Below are positions 29,775 to 36,761 of a stretch of DNA of 54,399 nt, in pieces. Under the pieces are notes generated by a model. It saw only the letters and a program-made list of their open reading frames with translations. It did no database searches and had not been told where the DNA came from. The DNA is taken from IMG/VR virus record IMGVR_UViG_3300043294_000079, positions 1 to 54,399 of that record; one strand, given 5' to 3'. Every line of letters begins with the position of its first letter. Position 1 is the first letter of the stretch. Made by a program: the position numbers and the translations under genes. The DNA is from a virus.

Positions 29775-30658
29775 GCTTTCCCTTCCTGTGTGTCGAACGC
29801 GGCCACGATCGGGTAACCGTTCGCGTCGTAGATGGGAGGCGCCGCAGTCTTCATTTCGCCCACACGTTCCTTGATCGCGGCGACGGCCGCCCTACCTTCT
29901 TGTGTCGGCTCGCCTCCCATCTCAGGCATCGGTGTCTCTGGGATGCGAGCACCATCGGAGCGGGGCGGCACGGGGCCATTCACGGACGGGGCGCGTGCCT
30001 TGACGGGGTCGTAGGCGCGCATCCATCCTTGCCACCCTTTGACGTTCGGCTGCGTCCCGTGCTCGGCGCAGTAGGCCACGAAGGCGGCTGTCTCGGCTTC
30101 GATATCAACGTCGGCGAGGTTCGGCCGCTTGGCCGTCTGTGCGCGCAGTTCGCCGGGGACTACGAATCCAGGTGAGGCAGGCGCGGGTTCCTTCCTACCT
30201 CCTAGATCCAAGTTCCTAGATCCTAGATCCCGCGCGCGCACGCGAGGACTAACACCCTCCGGGAGACTTACGGGAGGATTACCGGAAGCCTCAGGGAGAT
30301 CATCTAGGAAACTTCCCTGAATATTCCGGGGTGGCTCCGGGAATCTCGACGCCGATGGATGATTGATTTTCTGATGCTCCCAGTGCTTGACCTGGATGTA
30401 TGTCTCACCATCGACCTGGTAGCGGATGATGCGACCTGCCTTCGCCAGTTCGGCGATGACGCGTTGCATGCGTGCCGGGGTCATCCATTTGTCGTTCGGC
30501 CAGAGTGCTCCGGCCAATTGTTTTGGCAAGTCGCGCGCCCTTCCAGTGTCATCGGCCTCTGTCCAGAGACCGATGTAGGTCAAACGCGCCTCCAGTGAGA
30601 GGGCCGTAACATGAACGTCACTAAAAAAATCGGGTTTGATACTCCGTATTCTCGACAA
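29771..30658 (-). CDS. Replication initiator-like winged-helix protein
   Basis: 295 residues from TTG 30658 (one base after the methyltransferase stop). The N-terminus SRIRSIKPDFFSDVHVTALS, then ARLTYIGLWTEADDTGR, belongs to a large phage replication-protein group (replisome organiser/DnaD-like winged helix). A Pro-rich linker (about 110-165) joins a C-terminal domain with AYCAEHGTQPNVKGWQGWM. The linker DNA holds short repeats and may be the origin. Probably loads host helicase. Confidence 0.75.
   Translation of the reverse strand: MSRIRSIKPDFFSDVHVTALSLEARLTYIGLWTEADDTGRARDLPKQLAGALWPNDKWMTPARMQRVIAELAKAGRIIRYQVDGETYIQVKHWEHQKINHPSASRFPEPPRNIQGSFLDDLPEASGNPPVSLPEGVSPRVRARDLGSRNLDLGGRKEPAPASPGFVVPGELRAQTAKRPNLADVDIEAETAAFVAYCAEHGTQPNVKGWQGWMRAYDPVKARAPSVNGPVPPRSDGARIPETPMPEMGGEPTQEGRAAVAAIKERVGEMKTAAPPIYDANGYPIVAAFDTQEGKA
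30201..30345. other. Candidate replication origin inside the initiator gene
   Basis: CCTAGATCC occurs at 30201, 30215 and 30222. It is followed by an alternating CGCGCGCGCACGCG tract, then spaced GGGAG boxes (CCGGGAGACTTACGGGAGG) and an A/T-richer stretch with AATATT. All lie in the region encoding the initiator's linker, the same arrangement as iterons inside lambda O. No experimental mark can be seen. Confidence 0.4.
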
Positions 30659-30659
30659 C

Positions 30660-31340
30660 TCAGACCACAGCCTTTCGCGTCACGAAAACCCACTCGCAAT
30701 CGACCCGCACCGTGTAGTTCTCCCCGAACCCCATGCGCGGCGTCCTGACCGGGATCGCCCTCTTGAACCTCAACCCGGCGAGCAGCATGCGGGCCAGCCA
30801 CCATTCGGCCACGAACTGCTCGGTGCCCTTGCGGATGTGGTTCGACACGTTCACGATGACCAGGCCGCCGGGCTTCGTGACCCGCACCATCTCGCCTAGG
30901 ATTCGCCGGTGGAGTTCGCGGTAGGCGTCGCCCCACTGCAGGCCCGCACCGCTGTTCGGACTCAGGTCGCGGCCAAGGACGTGCTTGTAGGTGATCCTGC
31001 GCGAGTCGTCCTTGGCGTTGTGGTGATCCGCCATGCGGTTGCCGTAGCAGGGCGACGTGACCACCGCGTCGAAGGTGCTGTCACGGAACAGGAGCGCCGT
31101 CGCGTCGCCCTGCAGGGTCCAGGGATGCGCCCGGGCCCACTCCTGCTCAAGCTCGATGCCGATCGTCTTGTAGACGGCGCTGCGGTCCAGTTCGTGGATC
31201 CGTCCGACGCCGGCCATCGGATCGAGAACGAACAGGCGCGCCTCTCGCCTCTCGGCTTCGTCAGCCATCACTTCATTGAGCACGGCGAGAACGGAATCGC
31301 TGAACTTGGCCGGGTGCTTGACCGCGGTGGCTGTCGTCAC
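30660..31340 (-). CDS. DNA methyltransferase (amino-methylating, N4/N6 type)
   Basis: 226 residues. Motif I VLDPMAGVGRI (SAM binding, near residue 43) and motif IV TSPCYGNR (near 95), a variant of the TSPPY signature, identify an amino-methyltransferase. It also shows VRVTKPGGLVIVNVSNH and a C-terminal MGFGENYTVRV. It is third in a run of methylase genes and would protect phage DNA from host restriction. Cys replacing the second Pro in SPP(Y) is seen in some cytosine-N4 enzymes. Confidence 0.85.
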   Translation of the reverse strand: MTTATAVKHPAKFSDSVLAVLNEVMADEAERREARLFVLDPMAGVGRIHELDRSAVYKTIGIELEQEWARAHPWTLQGDATALLFRDSTFDAVVTSPCYGNRMADHHNAKDDSRRITYKHVLGRDLSPNSGAGLQWGDAYRELHRRILGEMVRVTKPGGLVIVNVSNHIRKGTEQFVAEWWLARMLLAGLRFKRAIPVRTPRMGFGENYTVRVDCEWVFVTRKAVV

Positions 31341-31564
31341 AAGACAACCCGCAAATGCGTAGCCCGAGCCTTGTGCCCGGCGACAACCCGAATCGGGTGC
31401 TGCTCACGCCGGCGCTCGAGCTCGTCATCCCGGTACGCGCAGGCCAGCACCTCGAGCAGCTCGTGGATCAGCTCTTCCTGGCGAGCCGTGAGCTGGCCCC
31501 CGTCAACGTCGGGTGTCAGGGCCTCCGCGGCCAGGGCGTCGACGCGGTCGGTGTAGGTGGTCAT
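31337..31564 (-). CDS. Small helical protein between methyltransferases
   Basis: 75 residues from ATG 31564, with ATGA overlaps on both sides. Reads TARQEELIHELLEVLACAYR then DDELERRREQHP, an amphipathic helical protein. Possibly a partner of one of the flanking methyltransferases; no family recognised. Confidence 0.65.
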   Translation of the reverse strand: MTTYTDRVDALAAEALTPDVDGGQLTARQEELIHELLEVLACAYRDDELERRREQHPIRVVAGHKARATHLRVVL

Positions 31565-32586
31565 CTCAGTCGCCCCCACAGGATCCTGAGTGCAGTTTCG
31601 GCCTGCTGAGGGACGACCCCGTTGCCGAGCAGCCGCAGTTGATCGTCCCGAGAGGCGTAGGAAGTGCCCAGCCAATCGGCAGCCCCATCAGCCACTCGAC
31701 AAAGCGAGGGTTCAAGACCCGGCTCGCATTCGAGGATGGCGTTCCACCAGTCGCGTTCGTCTGGTCCTGGTGGGAACGTAGGAACTCGGGAAGCGACATG
31801 CCCCCGGTCCGACCGGGGACATCCTGGCCCTTGCCGTCCCGCGAAGTCGCCGTCGGCCACTGTCGCGCCGCCGCGTCCGTCAGCGTCACGCCCGCGTGAT
31901 GCGAGTCCGTCGGCTCGTAGGTAGCCCCGCTCGCTCGGGAGTCCTGAGCCGTCGCGCTCGGCCACATCTTCGCCACCACCGTTAGGGATGTCGGCTCCGT
32001 CCGCGGACCGCCCTTCATGCGGGCCTTCATCGCCAAGTGCGCCTCGGGCGACTTCTGATCGTCGTGAGCTACGGGCGTCGGCCAGGATGAAGACTCGTTC
32101 CCGTTGCTGGGAGGCACCGACCTCTCCCGCAGATAGCACCGCCCACTCCGCATCGAACCCGAGGTCGGCCAAGTCAGCGAGGACGAGTCCCAATCCTCCC
32201 CTAGAAATGAGGGCGCGGACGTTCTCCAGGAACACGAGGCGGGGTCGAACTCCGCGAAGAAGTGAGGCGATGGCCGGCCAGATCCACCGTTCATCATCGG
32301 TGCCCCTTCGCTTTCCCGCTGCGGACCAGGGCTGGCATGGGAATCCTGCGGTGACGAGATCCACTCCGAAAAATGGCGCGGGGTCCAGGTCTTCGAGGTT
32401 GCCGCACCAAACAGGAGCAGGCTCCAGGGACGCGTCCTCCATCCTTGCCAGGAGGACGGACGCCGCGTAGGCGTCCCGCTCGACGTAACCCACCACTCGG
32501 CTGTCGGGGAACACGGTGGAGACAGCCAACTCGAGTCCTCCGTAGCCGCTGCAAAGGCTGAGGACGGTTGGGAAGGGAGTAACCAC
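31561..32586 (-). CDS. C5-cytosine DNA methyltransferase
   Basis: 341 residues from GTG 32586; a GTG at 32607 is also possible but overlaps the previous stop. Motif I LSLCSGYGGLELA (9-21), motif IV GFPCQPWSA with catalytic C84, motif VI VFLENVRAL (118-126), motif VIII QRERVFILA (161-169), and motif X LGNGVVPQQAET near the end. The target-recognition part contains EPSLCRVADGAADWL, the usual phage-type EPxxxRVADG motif. From motif VI on, the same DNA reads as another recognisable family one base over. Confidence 0.88.
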   Translation of the reverse strand: MVTPFPTVLSLCSGYGGLELAVSTVFPDSRVVGYVERDAYAASVLLARMEDASLEPAPVWCGNLEDLDPAPFFGVDLVTAGFPCQPWSAAGKRRGTDDERWIWPAIASLLRGVRPRLVFLENVRALISRGGLGLVLADLADLGFDAEWAVLSAGEVGASQQRERVFILADARSSRRSEVARGALGDEGPHEGRSADGADIPNGGGEDVAERDGSGLPSERGYLRADGLASRGRDADGRGGATVADGDFAGRQGPGCPRSDRGHVASRVPTFPPGPDERDWWNAILECEPGLEPSLCRVADGAADWLGTSYASRDDQLRLLGNGVVPQQAETALRILWGRLR

Positions 32587-32588
32587 AC
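31566..32588 (-). CDS. Overlapping frame matching the WPTP / LNPxFVEWLMG family
   Basis: The +1 frame relative to the C5-methyltransferase is open for 340 codons from GTG 32588, directly after the upstream TAG. Its first 105 residues look like a shadow. From FDPASCSWRTSAPS onward it reads like a known phage methylase-associated family: SLTWPTSGSMRSG, SSWPTPVAHDDQ, GVTLTDAAARQWPTATSRD and LNPRFVEWLMGLPIGW. Whether it is translated here is unknown. The codon choice is poorer than in the main frame. Confidence 0.3.
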   Translation of the reverse strand: MWLLPSQPSSAFAAATEDSSWLSPPCSPTAEWWVTSSGTPTRRPSSWQGWRTRPWSLLLFGAATSKTWTPRHFSEWISSPQDSHASPGPQRESEGAPMMNGGSGRPSPHFFAEFDPASCSWRTSAPSFLGEDWDSSSLTWPTSGSMRSGRCYLRERSVPPSNGNESSSWPTPVAHDDQKSPEAHLAMKARMKGGPRTEPTSLTVVAKMWPSATAQDSRASGATYEPTDSHHAGVTLTDAAARQWPTATSRDGKGQDVPGRTGGMSLPEFLRSHQDQTNATGGTPSSNASRVLNPRFVEWLMGLPIGWALPTPLGTINCGCSATGSSLSRPKLHSGSCGGD

Positions 32589-32855
32589 CTAGTTGCCCGC
32601 TTTCCACGCCGCGTAGCCAGCCACCCTCGCTTCAAGAACGGCGTCGGAGTTGAAAGTCCGTATTCGGTGACAGTTCGCGCAGACCACGTCGCACTTAGCA
32701 ATCTCAGCCTGAACCGTGACCAGGCTGAAGTAACGCATCTGACTGAGGTGGTAACGCTTTTGTGACGGGTCGCGATGGCGCGTCAGGGTGTACTCAGGCT
32801 CGGCGCCATTCGCCTCGGCGTTGCCTTCGAGCGTCTGCGTCATTGTGAGAGTCAC
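32589..32855 (-). CDS. HNH-family small protein, possibly truncated
   Basis: 88 residues; ATG overlaps the Dam-like stop (ATGA). It contains HRDPSQKRYHLSQMRYF and EIAKCDVVCANCHRIRTF, the C-terminal half of a common phage HNH nuclease motif. The usual N-terminal CxxC zinc pair and DH dyad are absent, so it may be inactive, minimal, or dependent on a partner. Confidence 0.7.
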   Translation of the reverse strand: MTLTMTQTLEGNAEANGAEPEYTLTRHRDPSQKRYHLSQMRYFSLVTVQAEIAKCDVVCANCHRIRTFNSDAVLEARVAGYAAWKAGN

Positions 32856-34021
32856 GACGCCTCGTCAAATAGCGACGCCTGCGTGACCAGGCAATGCGGC
32901 GAGCACCACAACACCTCGCAGTGGCGGTTGTCCTTGTTGCCGCCCGTGCTCGTGCTCGTCTGATAGGCGGCCGATGCCGACCAGCGGATGCGGCGCCAAG
33001 ACTTCGGGATCGCATCGTCGTGCTCGGTGGAGTAGCCAGCCAGCACGATCCGATAGCGCGGGTTGTCGCCATTAGCTACCGCCCAGTCCCGGCAAGCGAT
33101 AGCGACGTCGACCGTCTCGCTCGCGTACAGACCCGCGGTTCGCACGTCCTCCGCATAGGGTGGATCGAGGAACACACCGACCGACGCTCCGAAGCTCAGC
33201 GCGCCCTTCGTGACAACCCGTGACCAGTCGCCCGTGCAGACCCTGACATCGCGCAGCCGTTCGGCAAGCTCGCGCATATAGGCCGCGATGCCTTCGGTGC
33301 GGTAGCTCAGGTTGTTATAACCAGCCCGGCCCGCGTCGCCGAGGTGAGGGAGCTGGCGGTTGACGCCCTGGCCCGCGTCGCCGAGGTGAGGGAGCTGGCG
33401 GTTGACGCCCTGGCCCGCGTCGCCGAGGTGAGGGAGCTTGCGGTTGACGCCCTGGCCCGCGTCGCCGAGGTGAGGGCGCTTGCGGTTGACGCCCTGGCCC
33501 GCGTCGCCGAGGTGAGGGAGCTGGCTCTCATCATCCGTCGCCGAGGTGAGGGAGCTTGCGGTTGACGCCCTGGCCCGCGTCGCTTCGTAGTCCCACGGGC
33601 CGGTTCCTGAGCACCAGCCGCCACCGATCCAGGCATTGACGCCCCAGACCCACCAGCCCGCGATCTTGGCGTCGTAGAACATCGGGTCACACTCAAGTCC
33701 CGCCGCCAAAGTCTCGCGGCCCTCATTCACGAGCCATAAGTGACGGGCGAACAAGTCGTCCTCGTTCACCGGCCAGTCTGCGAACGCCGCCACAGTCTCA
33801 GGATCGGAGGCTAGTGCTCGCCAGAAGTTCGCCAAGTAGTGATCCGCGTCATTTACCGTCTCGGCGCGTCGCGTGCCATCTGCGAGGTTGTGAGGCCGTT
33901 CTAGAAGAACAGCGAGAGAGCCAGCGAACGGTTCAACGTAGTTGTCCACGTCACCGAGCGCCGCCCATACGTTGGGAGCAACCCTGCGCTTGCCACCGAA
34001 CCAGACGAAGGGGGCCTTCAT
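32852..34021 (-). CDS. Dam-like adenine methyltransferase with tandem-repeat insert
   Basis: 389 residues. Motif WFGGKRRVAP at 7-16 (FGGK of the Dam family), VEPFAGSLAVLLER at 29-42, and catalytic DPPY at 286-289. Between them, residues about 148-232 are repeats LPHLGDAGQGVNR(K/Q), in the target-recognition/linker region. It methylates adenine in DNA. The repeat number can change by slippage and could alter specificity or phase the gene. Confidence 0.85.
   Translation of the reverse strand: MKAPFVWFGGKRRVAPNVWAALGDVDNYVEPFAGSLAVLLERPHNLADGTRRAETVNDADHYLANFWRALASDPETVAAFADWPVNEDDLFARHLWLVNEGRETLAAGLECDPMFYDAKIAGWWVWGVNAWIGGGWCSGTGPWDYEATRARASTASSLTSATDDESQLPHLGDAGQGVNRKRPHLGDAGQGVNRKLPHLGDAGQGVNRQLPHLGDAGQGVNRQLPHLGDAGRAGYNNLSYRTEGIAAYMRELAERLRDVRVCTGDWSRVVTKGALSFGASVGVFLDPPYAEDVRTAGLYASETVDVAIACRDWAVANGDNPRYRIVLAGYSTEHDDAIPKSWRRIRWSASAAYQTSTSTGGNKDNRHCEVLWCSPHCLVTQASLFDEAS
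33331..33585 (-). repeat. 42-bp tandem repeats inside the Dam-like gene
   Basis: Near-identical 42-base units begin at about 33337, 33379, 33421, 33463 and 33505 (box CGCCGAGGTGAGGG), plus a further copy at 33538 after a 33-base step. The shared box GCGGTTGACGCCCTGG lies at 33356, 33398, 33440, 33482 and 33558. The last interval (76) is not a multiple of 42; it shifts the coding phase, so that the first repeat in the protein reads ATRARASTASSLTSAT and the others LPHLGDAGQGVNR. Confidence 0.9.
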
Positions 34022-34188
34022 GCCCCCACCTCAAGCGAGGTCACGAAGTCCTCGGGCCATATCCAGTGATCGGACGCACCAAGGCAGGCGTGGCCCCACT
34101 GGACCCACCGCCAGGCTTCGTCGAAGGACTTGAAGGGTTCCTCGTGGCGCTGTTCGCCGTCAGGACAGACCACGTAGACGTTAGGCAT
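34018..34188 (-). CDS. Small early protein, 56 residues
   Basis: From ATG 34188, coupled to the Dam-like gene by ATGA. Reads MPNVYVVCPDGEQRHEEPF, then SFDEAWRWVQWGHACLG and ends VTSLEVGA. Trp-rich, one short domain. Not recognised. Confidence 0.65.
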   Translation of the reverse strand: MPNVYVVCPDGEQRHEEPFKSFDEAWRWVQWGHACLGASDHWIWPEDFVTSLEVGA

Positions 34189-34378
34189 TAGTCGGTTCCT
34201 TTAGCCGGATCTTTCCGCACCAGCAGACGCCATCACACTCGGCGGCGTCTTTACGGCACATGTCGTCGATGCGAGGATCCCGACGCGTCTTCCATATCAG
34301 GACGGAGTGAGCATTGGCGGGACAGATGTTCGGCAACTTGCAGAGGTGCCACCAGAGCCACCAACGGAGCCGGCTCAT
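34181..34378 (-). CDS. Small cysteine-rich early protein
   Basis: 65 residues. A Trp-rich start (SRLRWWLWWHLCKLPNIC) is followed by DDMCRKDAAECDGVCWCG, with several possible zinc ligands. Overlaps the next gene by eight bases and the previous by four. Function unknown. Confidence 0.6.
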   Translation of the reverse strand: MSRLRWWLWWHLCKLPNICPANAHSVLIWKTRRDPRIDDMCRKDAAECDGVCWCGKIRLKEPTNA

Positions 34379-34533
34379 CGCGGCACCCGCGCCTGGCGCG
34401 CCAAGTCCCAGATCCCATCCTTGAGCGCATCAAGTTGGCTTTCGAGGTCGTCAACCTGACGTTCCAGCTCCTGTTTGTCGGCCATCAGTTCTGCTATTTC
34501 CTGCAGGGCATCCGCCATCAGGTCATCGCTCAT
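34375..34533 (-). CDS. Small coiled-coil protein, 52 residues
   Basis: From ATG 34533 (ATGA overlaps at both ends). The sequence MADALQEIAELMADKQELE then RQVDDLESQLDALKD has clear heptads, so it should form a coiled coil. Possibly a dimerisation or inhibitor peptide; no family recognised. Confidence 0.65.
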   Translation of the reverse strand: MSDDLMADALQEIAELMADKQELERQVDDLESQLDALKDGIWDLARQARVPR

Positions 34534-34766
34534 GACGCCTCGAAAATGGGCTTAAGCGGAAGCCCCATCATCGTGGCCTTGAGAACAGCGAAACACTCGG
34601 GGCATAGGTCGCCAGAGTGTGAACCGGTGGACTCTGACGAGCTGCCTATTGGCCGGTATCCGACGGCTTGCCAGCCCGCTTTCTGTGCCGCGTCCAACCT
34701 CTCAAACTGGGCCGTCGCGTAACATTGGCTGCACTTCGTCTCGATGATGGTCTTGTAGGGCATCAC
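34530..34766 (-). CDS. Small zinc-ribbon-like protein
   Basis: 78 residues from GTG 34766 (GTGA overlap), or 77 from the adjacent ATG 34763. CSQCYATAQFERLDAAQKAG and later LCPECFAVL give two CxxC pairs about 45 residues apart, typical of phage zinc-ribbon proteins. Role unknown. Confidence 0.65.
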   Translation of the reverse strand: MMPYKTIIETKCSQCYATAQFERLDAAQKAGWQAVGYRPIGSSSESTGSHSGDLCPECFAVLKATMMGLPLKPIFEAS

Positions 34767-35017
34767 ACCTCCAACCCTGGTAACTGCGCCGGCGCCTCGG
34801 GTTCCTCTGTTTTGTGCTCCGTCAGCGCGATGACGCGCGAGGCAAGGAACCGGGACGTGTGGATCTCGTTGCCGTTCTTGTCCAGTTCGGAAACCTCGAT
34901 CATTGCGCGCGCCTGCTTCACCTCCACGGTGCGGCCATTACGGGTCGCCGTGACCTCAAATGTCTTCGCCTCCTGCGCGCCGGTGTCGACGTAGATAACC
35001 ACCTTGTCGCCTTTCAT
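34763..35017 (-). CDS. Small beta-rich early protein
   Basis: 84 residues. MKGDKVVIYVDTGAQEAKTF then ATRNGRTVEVKQARAMIEV look like strands of a small barrel, with an acidic/Pro tail. Coupled to the next gene by GTGA. Not recognised. Confidence 0.65.
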   Translation of the reverse strand: MKGDKVVIYVDTGAQEAKTFEVTATRNGRTVEVKQARAMIEVSELDKNGNEIHTSRFLASRVIALTEHKTEEPEAPAQLPGLEV

Positions 35018-35023
35018 GATCGT

Positions 35024-35221
35024 TTAGCCGTAGCTGATCGTGTTGTCTGGATTAATCGTCTCAACTACGCGGCCAAGAACGGTGACGTGGTGCTTGAACA
35101 CGCGTCCGAGCCACATCCACCAAGTAGCGAACTCGGCCGTGGCTGGCTCATGTGCTGGGTGGTGAATGTAGCCTGTTGCGAACTTCGTCGGGGCTAGTTG
35201 CCGTATCCGCTTGATGTTCAT
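35024..35221 (-). CDS. Small early protein, 65 residues
   Basis: MNIKRIRQLAPTKFATGYIH then FKHHVTVLGRVVETINPDN. ATG overlaps the previous stop. Six bases separate it from the next gene. No motif recognised. Confidence 0.6.
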   Translation of the reverse strand: MNIKRIRQLAPTKFATGYIHHPAHEPATAEFATWWMWLGRVFKHHVTVLGRVVETINPDNTISYG

Positions 35222-35445
35222 GGTGTTTCCCTTTCGCTTTCCAATAGAAGATCCAACCTATGCCGCCCATGACACCCAGCAGCAATATGACGCTGAGCCG
35301 GCGCCCATTGCTCGAACACCTTGCCGCAACCTTTGCAGCGCCACGGGTAGTGCTCGGCGCGGGGTTCCCTGTCCCCTTTGGCCGCGGGTTGCGCGTCGAT
35401 CCGGGCTCTGACGGCCGCCGGTAAGTCGGAATATCGAATCGGCAT
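35218..35445 (-). CDS. C2H2/zinc-finger-like early protein
   Basis: 75 residues from ATG 35445 with GAGG five bases upstream; a TTG start at 35469 is possible. MPIRYSDLPAAVRARIDAQ is a recurrent start in actinophage zinc proteins, followed by RCKGCGKVFEQWAPAQRHIA and AGCHGRHRLDLLL. Likely a nucleic-acid binding zinc knuckle. Confidence 0.7.
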   Translation of the reverse strand: MPIRYSDLPAAVRARIDAQPAAKGDREPRAEHYPWRCKGCGKVFEQWAPAQRHIAAGCHGRHRLDLLLESERETP

Positions 35446-35476
35446 CGGGGCCTCGGATCGGTTAGGCAACGGGGCA

Positions 35477-35956
35477 TCATGCGCTGATCCGCTTCTTATT
35501 TCGCCACTTAGCCGTATGGATCACAGCGCAGGCTCGACAACCTCGCCCGGTCTTCCTCGGGGTGGTGTTCGCCTCGTCGTAGGGATGACCCCGTGGACAG
35601 TGCTGGACGGCTGCGTGGCGGGCCGAGAAGGACGTACCGCGCAAGATGTTTTCACGGACCGAGACCGGTTCTAAATGACTTGGGTTGACACCAGAGCGAA
35701 TGCGACACAGGTGATCCAACGTCAGACCATCAGGAATCCGTCCGATCCTGTATTCGTAGGCGATTCTATGGGCGCGGCGGGTGGTGTAGAGGGAGCCGAT
35801 CGTCAGAGTAAAACAGCCATAACCGTTTGAATACAGGGCAGCCGTCCACATCCAACAGGGCCCCAAATCGGGACGGTAATCGGGTACGGGGCCGTTCTTA
35901 TCGACCTTTGCCCAGAAGCGCACGCCGCGCTGCTCAGCCGTTTCTGGTCGCTTCAC
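35477..35956 (-). CDS. HNH homing-type endonuclease
   Basis: 159 residues from GTG 35956 (GTGA overlap). CWMWTAALYSNGYGCFTL and RRAHRIAYEYRIGRIPDGL lead to the nuclease core TLDHLCRIRSGVNPSHLEPV with the DH...N...H ligands. A zinc site HCPRGHPYDEAN and CRACAVIHTAKWR close the protein. This is the standard phage HNH_3 layout. It may be a free-standing homing nuclease. A 31-base gap follows. Confidence 0.85.
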   Translation of the reverse strand: MKRPETAEQRGVRFWAKVDKNGPVPDYRPDLGPCWMWTAALYSNGYGCFTLTIGSLYTTRRAHRIAYEYRIGRIPDGLTLDHLCRIRSGVNPSHLEPVSVRENILRGTSFSARHAAVQHCPRGHPYDEANTTPRKTGRGCRACAVIHTAKWRNKKRISA

Positions 35957-36111
35957 GATTTCGCCGCCAGTTCGGCCCGTAGCGCCTCGATCTCGCGTCT
36001 CAGGTTCGTCACCTGCTCAGCAAGCGCCGAGTTGGCCTCGGTCGCCTCACGTAGCGCCTGCTCCACGACGGCGAGGCGGTCGCCCCTGTTCTCTTTCGGG
36101 TCGGGGGTCAT
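35953..36111 (-). CDS. Small coiled-coil protein, 52 residues
   Basis: From ATG 36111. Heptads in RLAVVEQALREATEANSAL and AEQVTNLRREIEALRAEL make a coiled coil. Coupled to the HNH gene by GTGA. Similar in style to the 52-residue gene at 34375. Confidence 0.65.
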   Translation of the reverse strand: MTPDPKENRGDRLAVVEQALREATEANSALAEQVTNLRREIEALRAELAAKS

Positions 36112-36114
36112 AAC

Positions 36115-36558
36115 TCAGCCTCGCTTTCGGTCGCTGCCGTCAGGTCCGAGCGCGTCGAACAAGGCCCGAACGGCAGACGAGAGGGAGTCCTCGAAGTAGC
36201 CGCACTTTTCACGGTCGTACTTACGAAAGAACGGATACTGAGGTCGCATCTTGCGCTTGCGGCAACAGAACAACTCGAACACGTAGCAGGTGCCATAGTC
36301 CTTGTCGGCAGCGACGAGGTCGTCTACGCACTGGTTGAGCAGGTCCACGTCATCAGGGGTGAACTCCTCAGAATCCGCGCAGGCCCAGTAGAACAGGTCA
36401 TTGCAGTTGACGCAGATCCTGAGTGAACCATCCAGTGCGACGCGCGGCCAGATACTTTCGCCCGAGTCGTCAATCTTGGCGAGCACCAGCATGAGTTGGT
36501 GGATGTAGTCTGGGCCGACCTTGGCGCGGACTTCTTCTTCGGTGAGTCCGGGGGTCAC
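36115..36558 (-). CDS. Early hypothetical protein with Cys clusters
   Basis: 147 residues from GTG 36558, chosen because it gives the GTGA overlap; an ATG at 36582 would overlap by 28. Contains SLRICVNCNDLFYWACADS, YGTCYVFELFCCRKRKMRPQ and an acidic middle. CVNC and FCCRKR could bind zinc. Not recognised. Confidence 0.65.
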   Translation of the reverse strand: MTPGLTEEEVRAKVGPDYIHQLMLVLAKIDDSGESIWPRVALDGSLRICVNCNDLFYWACADSEEFTPDDVDLLNQCVDDLVAADKDYGTCYVFELFCCRKRKMRPQYPFFRKYDREKCGYFEDSLSSAVRALFDALGPDGSDRKRG

Positions 36559-36761
36559 AAGCACCGCCCGCAGAATGGACACGCCCTGCCCGGATGAAAC
36601 GCACCGACGACGCGATACGGCATCGTGCTTTCACGGTCACCCGTTGGAAACCCCCATTCCTGATCGGGTGCGTAATGCGCCCGGCAGGCTTCGCAGTAGA
36701 GCAGCCCGGCATAAACAGGCGACGGCACCACGCGGTACTCGCGAACGTTCCCCCACGTCAT
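36555..36761 (-). CDS. Small zinc-ribbon protein
   Basis: 68 residues from ATG 36761 (ATGA overlap). YCEACRAHYAPDQEWGF and ACPFCGRCL provide two CxxC knuckles. Function unknown. Confidence 0.65.
   Translation of the reverse strand: MTWGNVREYRVVPSPVYAGLLYCEACRAHYAPDQEWGFPTGDRESTMPYRVVGAFHPGRACPFCGRCL

Noticed and set aside
29073-29816. Long plus-strand Gly/Val-rich open frame
   Set aside because: It is the antisense of the GCGGCG/GTAGTA repeats; composition is that of a microsatellite shadow and there is no ribosome site.
31588-32588. Treating the second methyltransferase frame as a certain gene
   Set aside because: Motif resemblance is strong but codon use favours the main frame and expression cannot be judged from sequence; kept as a low-confidence feature and a finding.
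33331-33585. CRISPR array
   Set aside because: Units are contiguous 42-bp repeats without spacers and lie inside a methyltransferase coding sequence.
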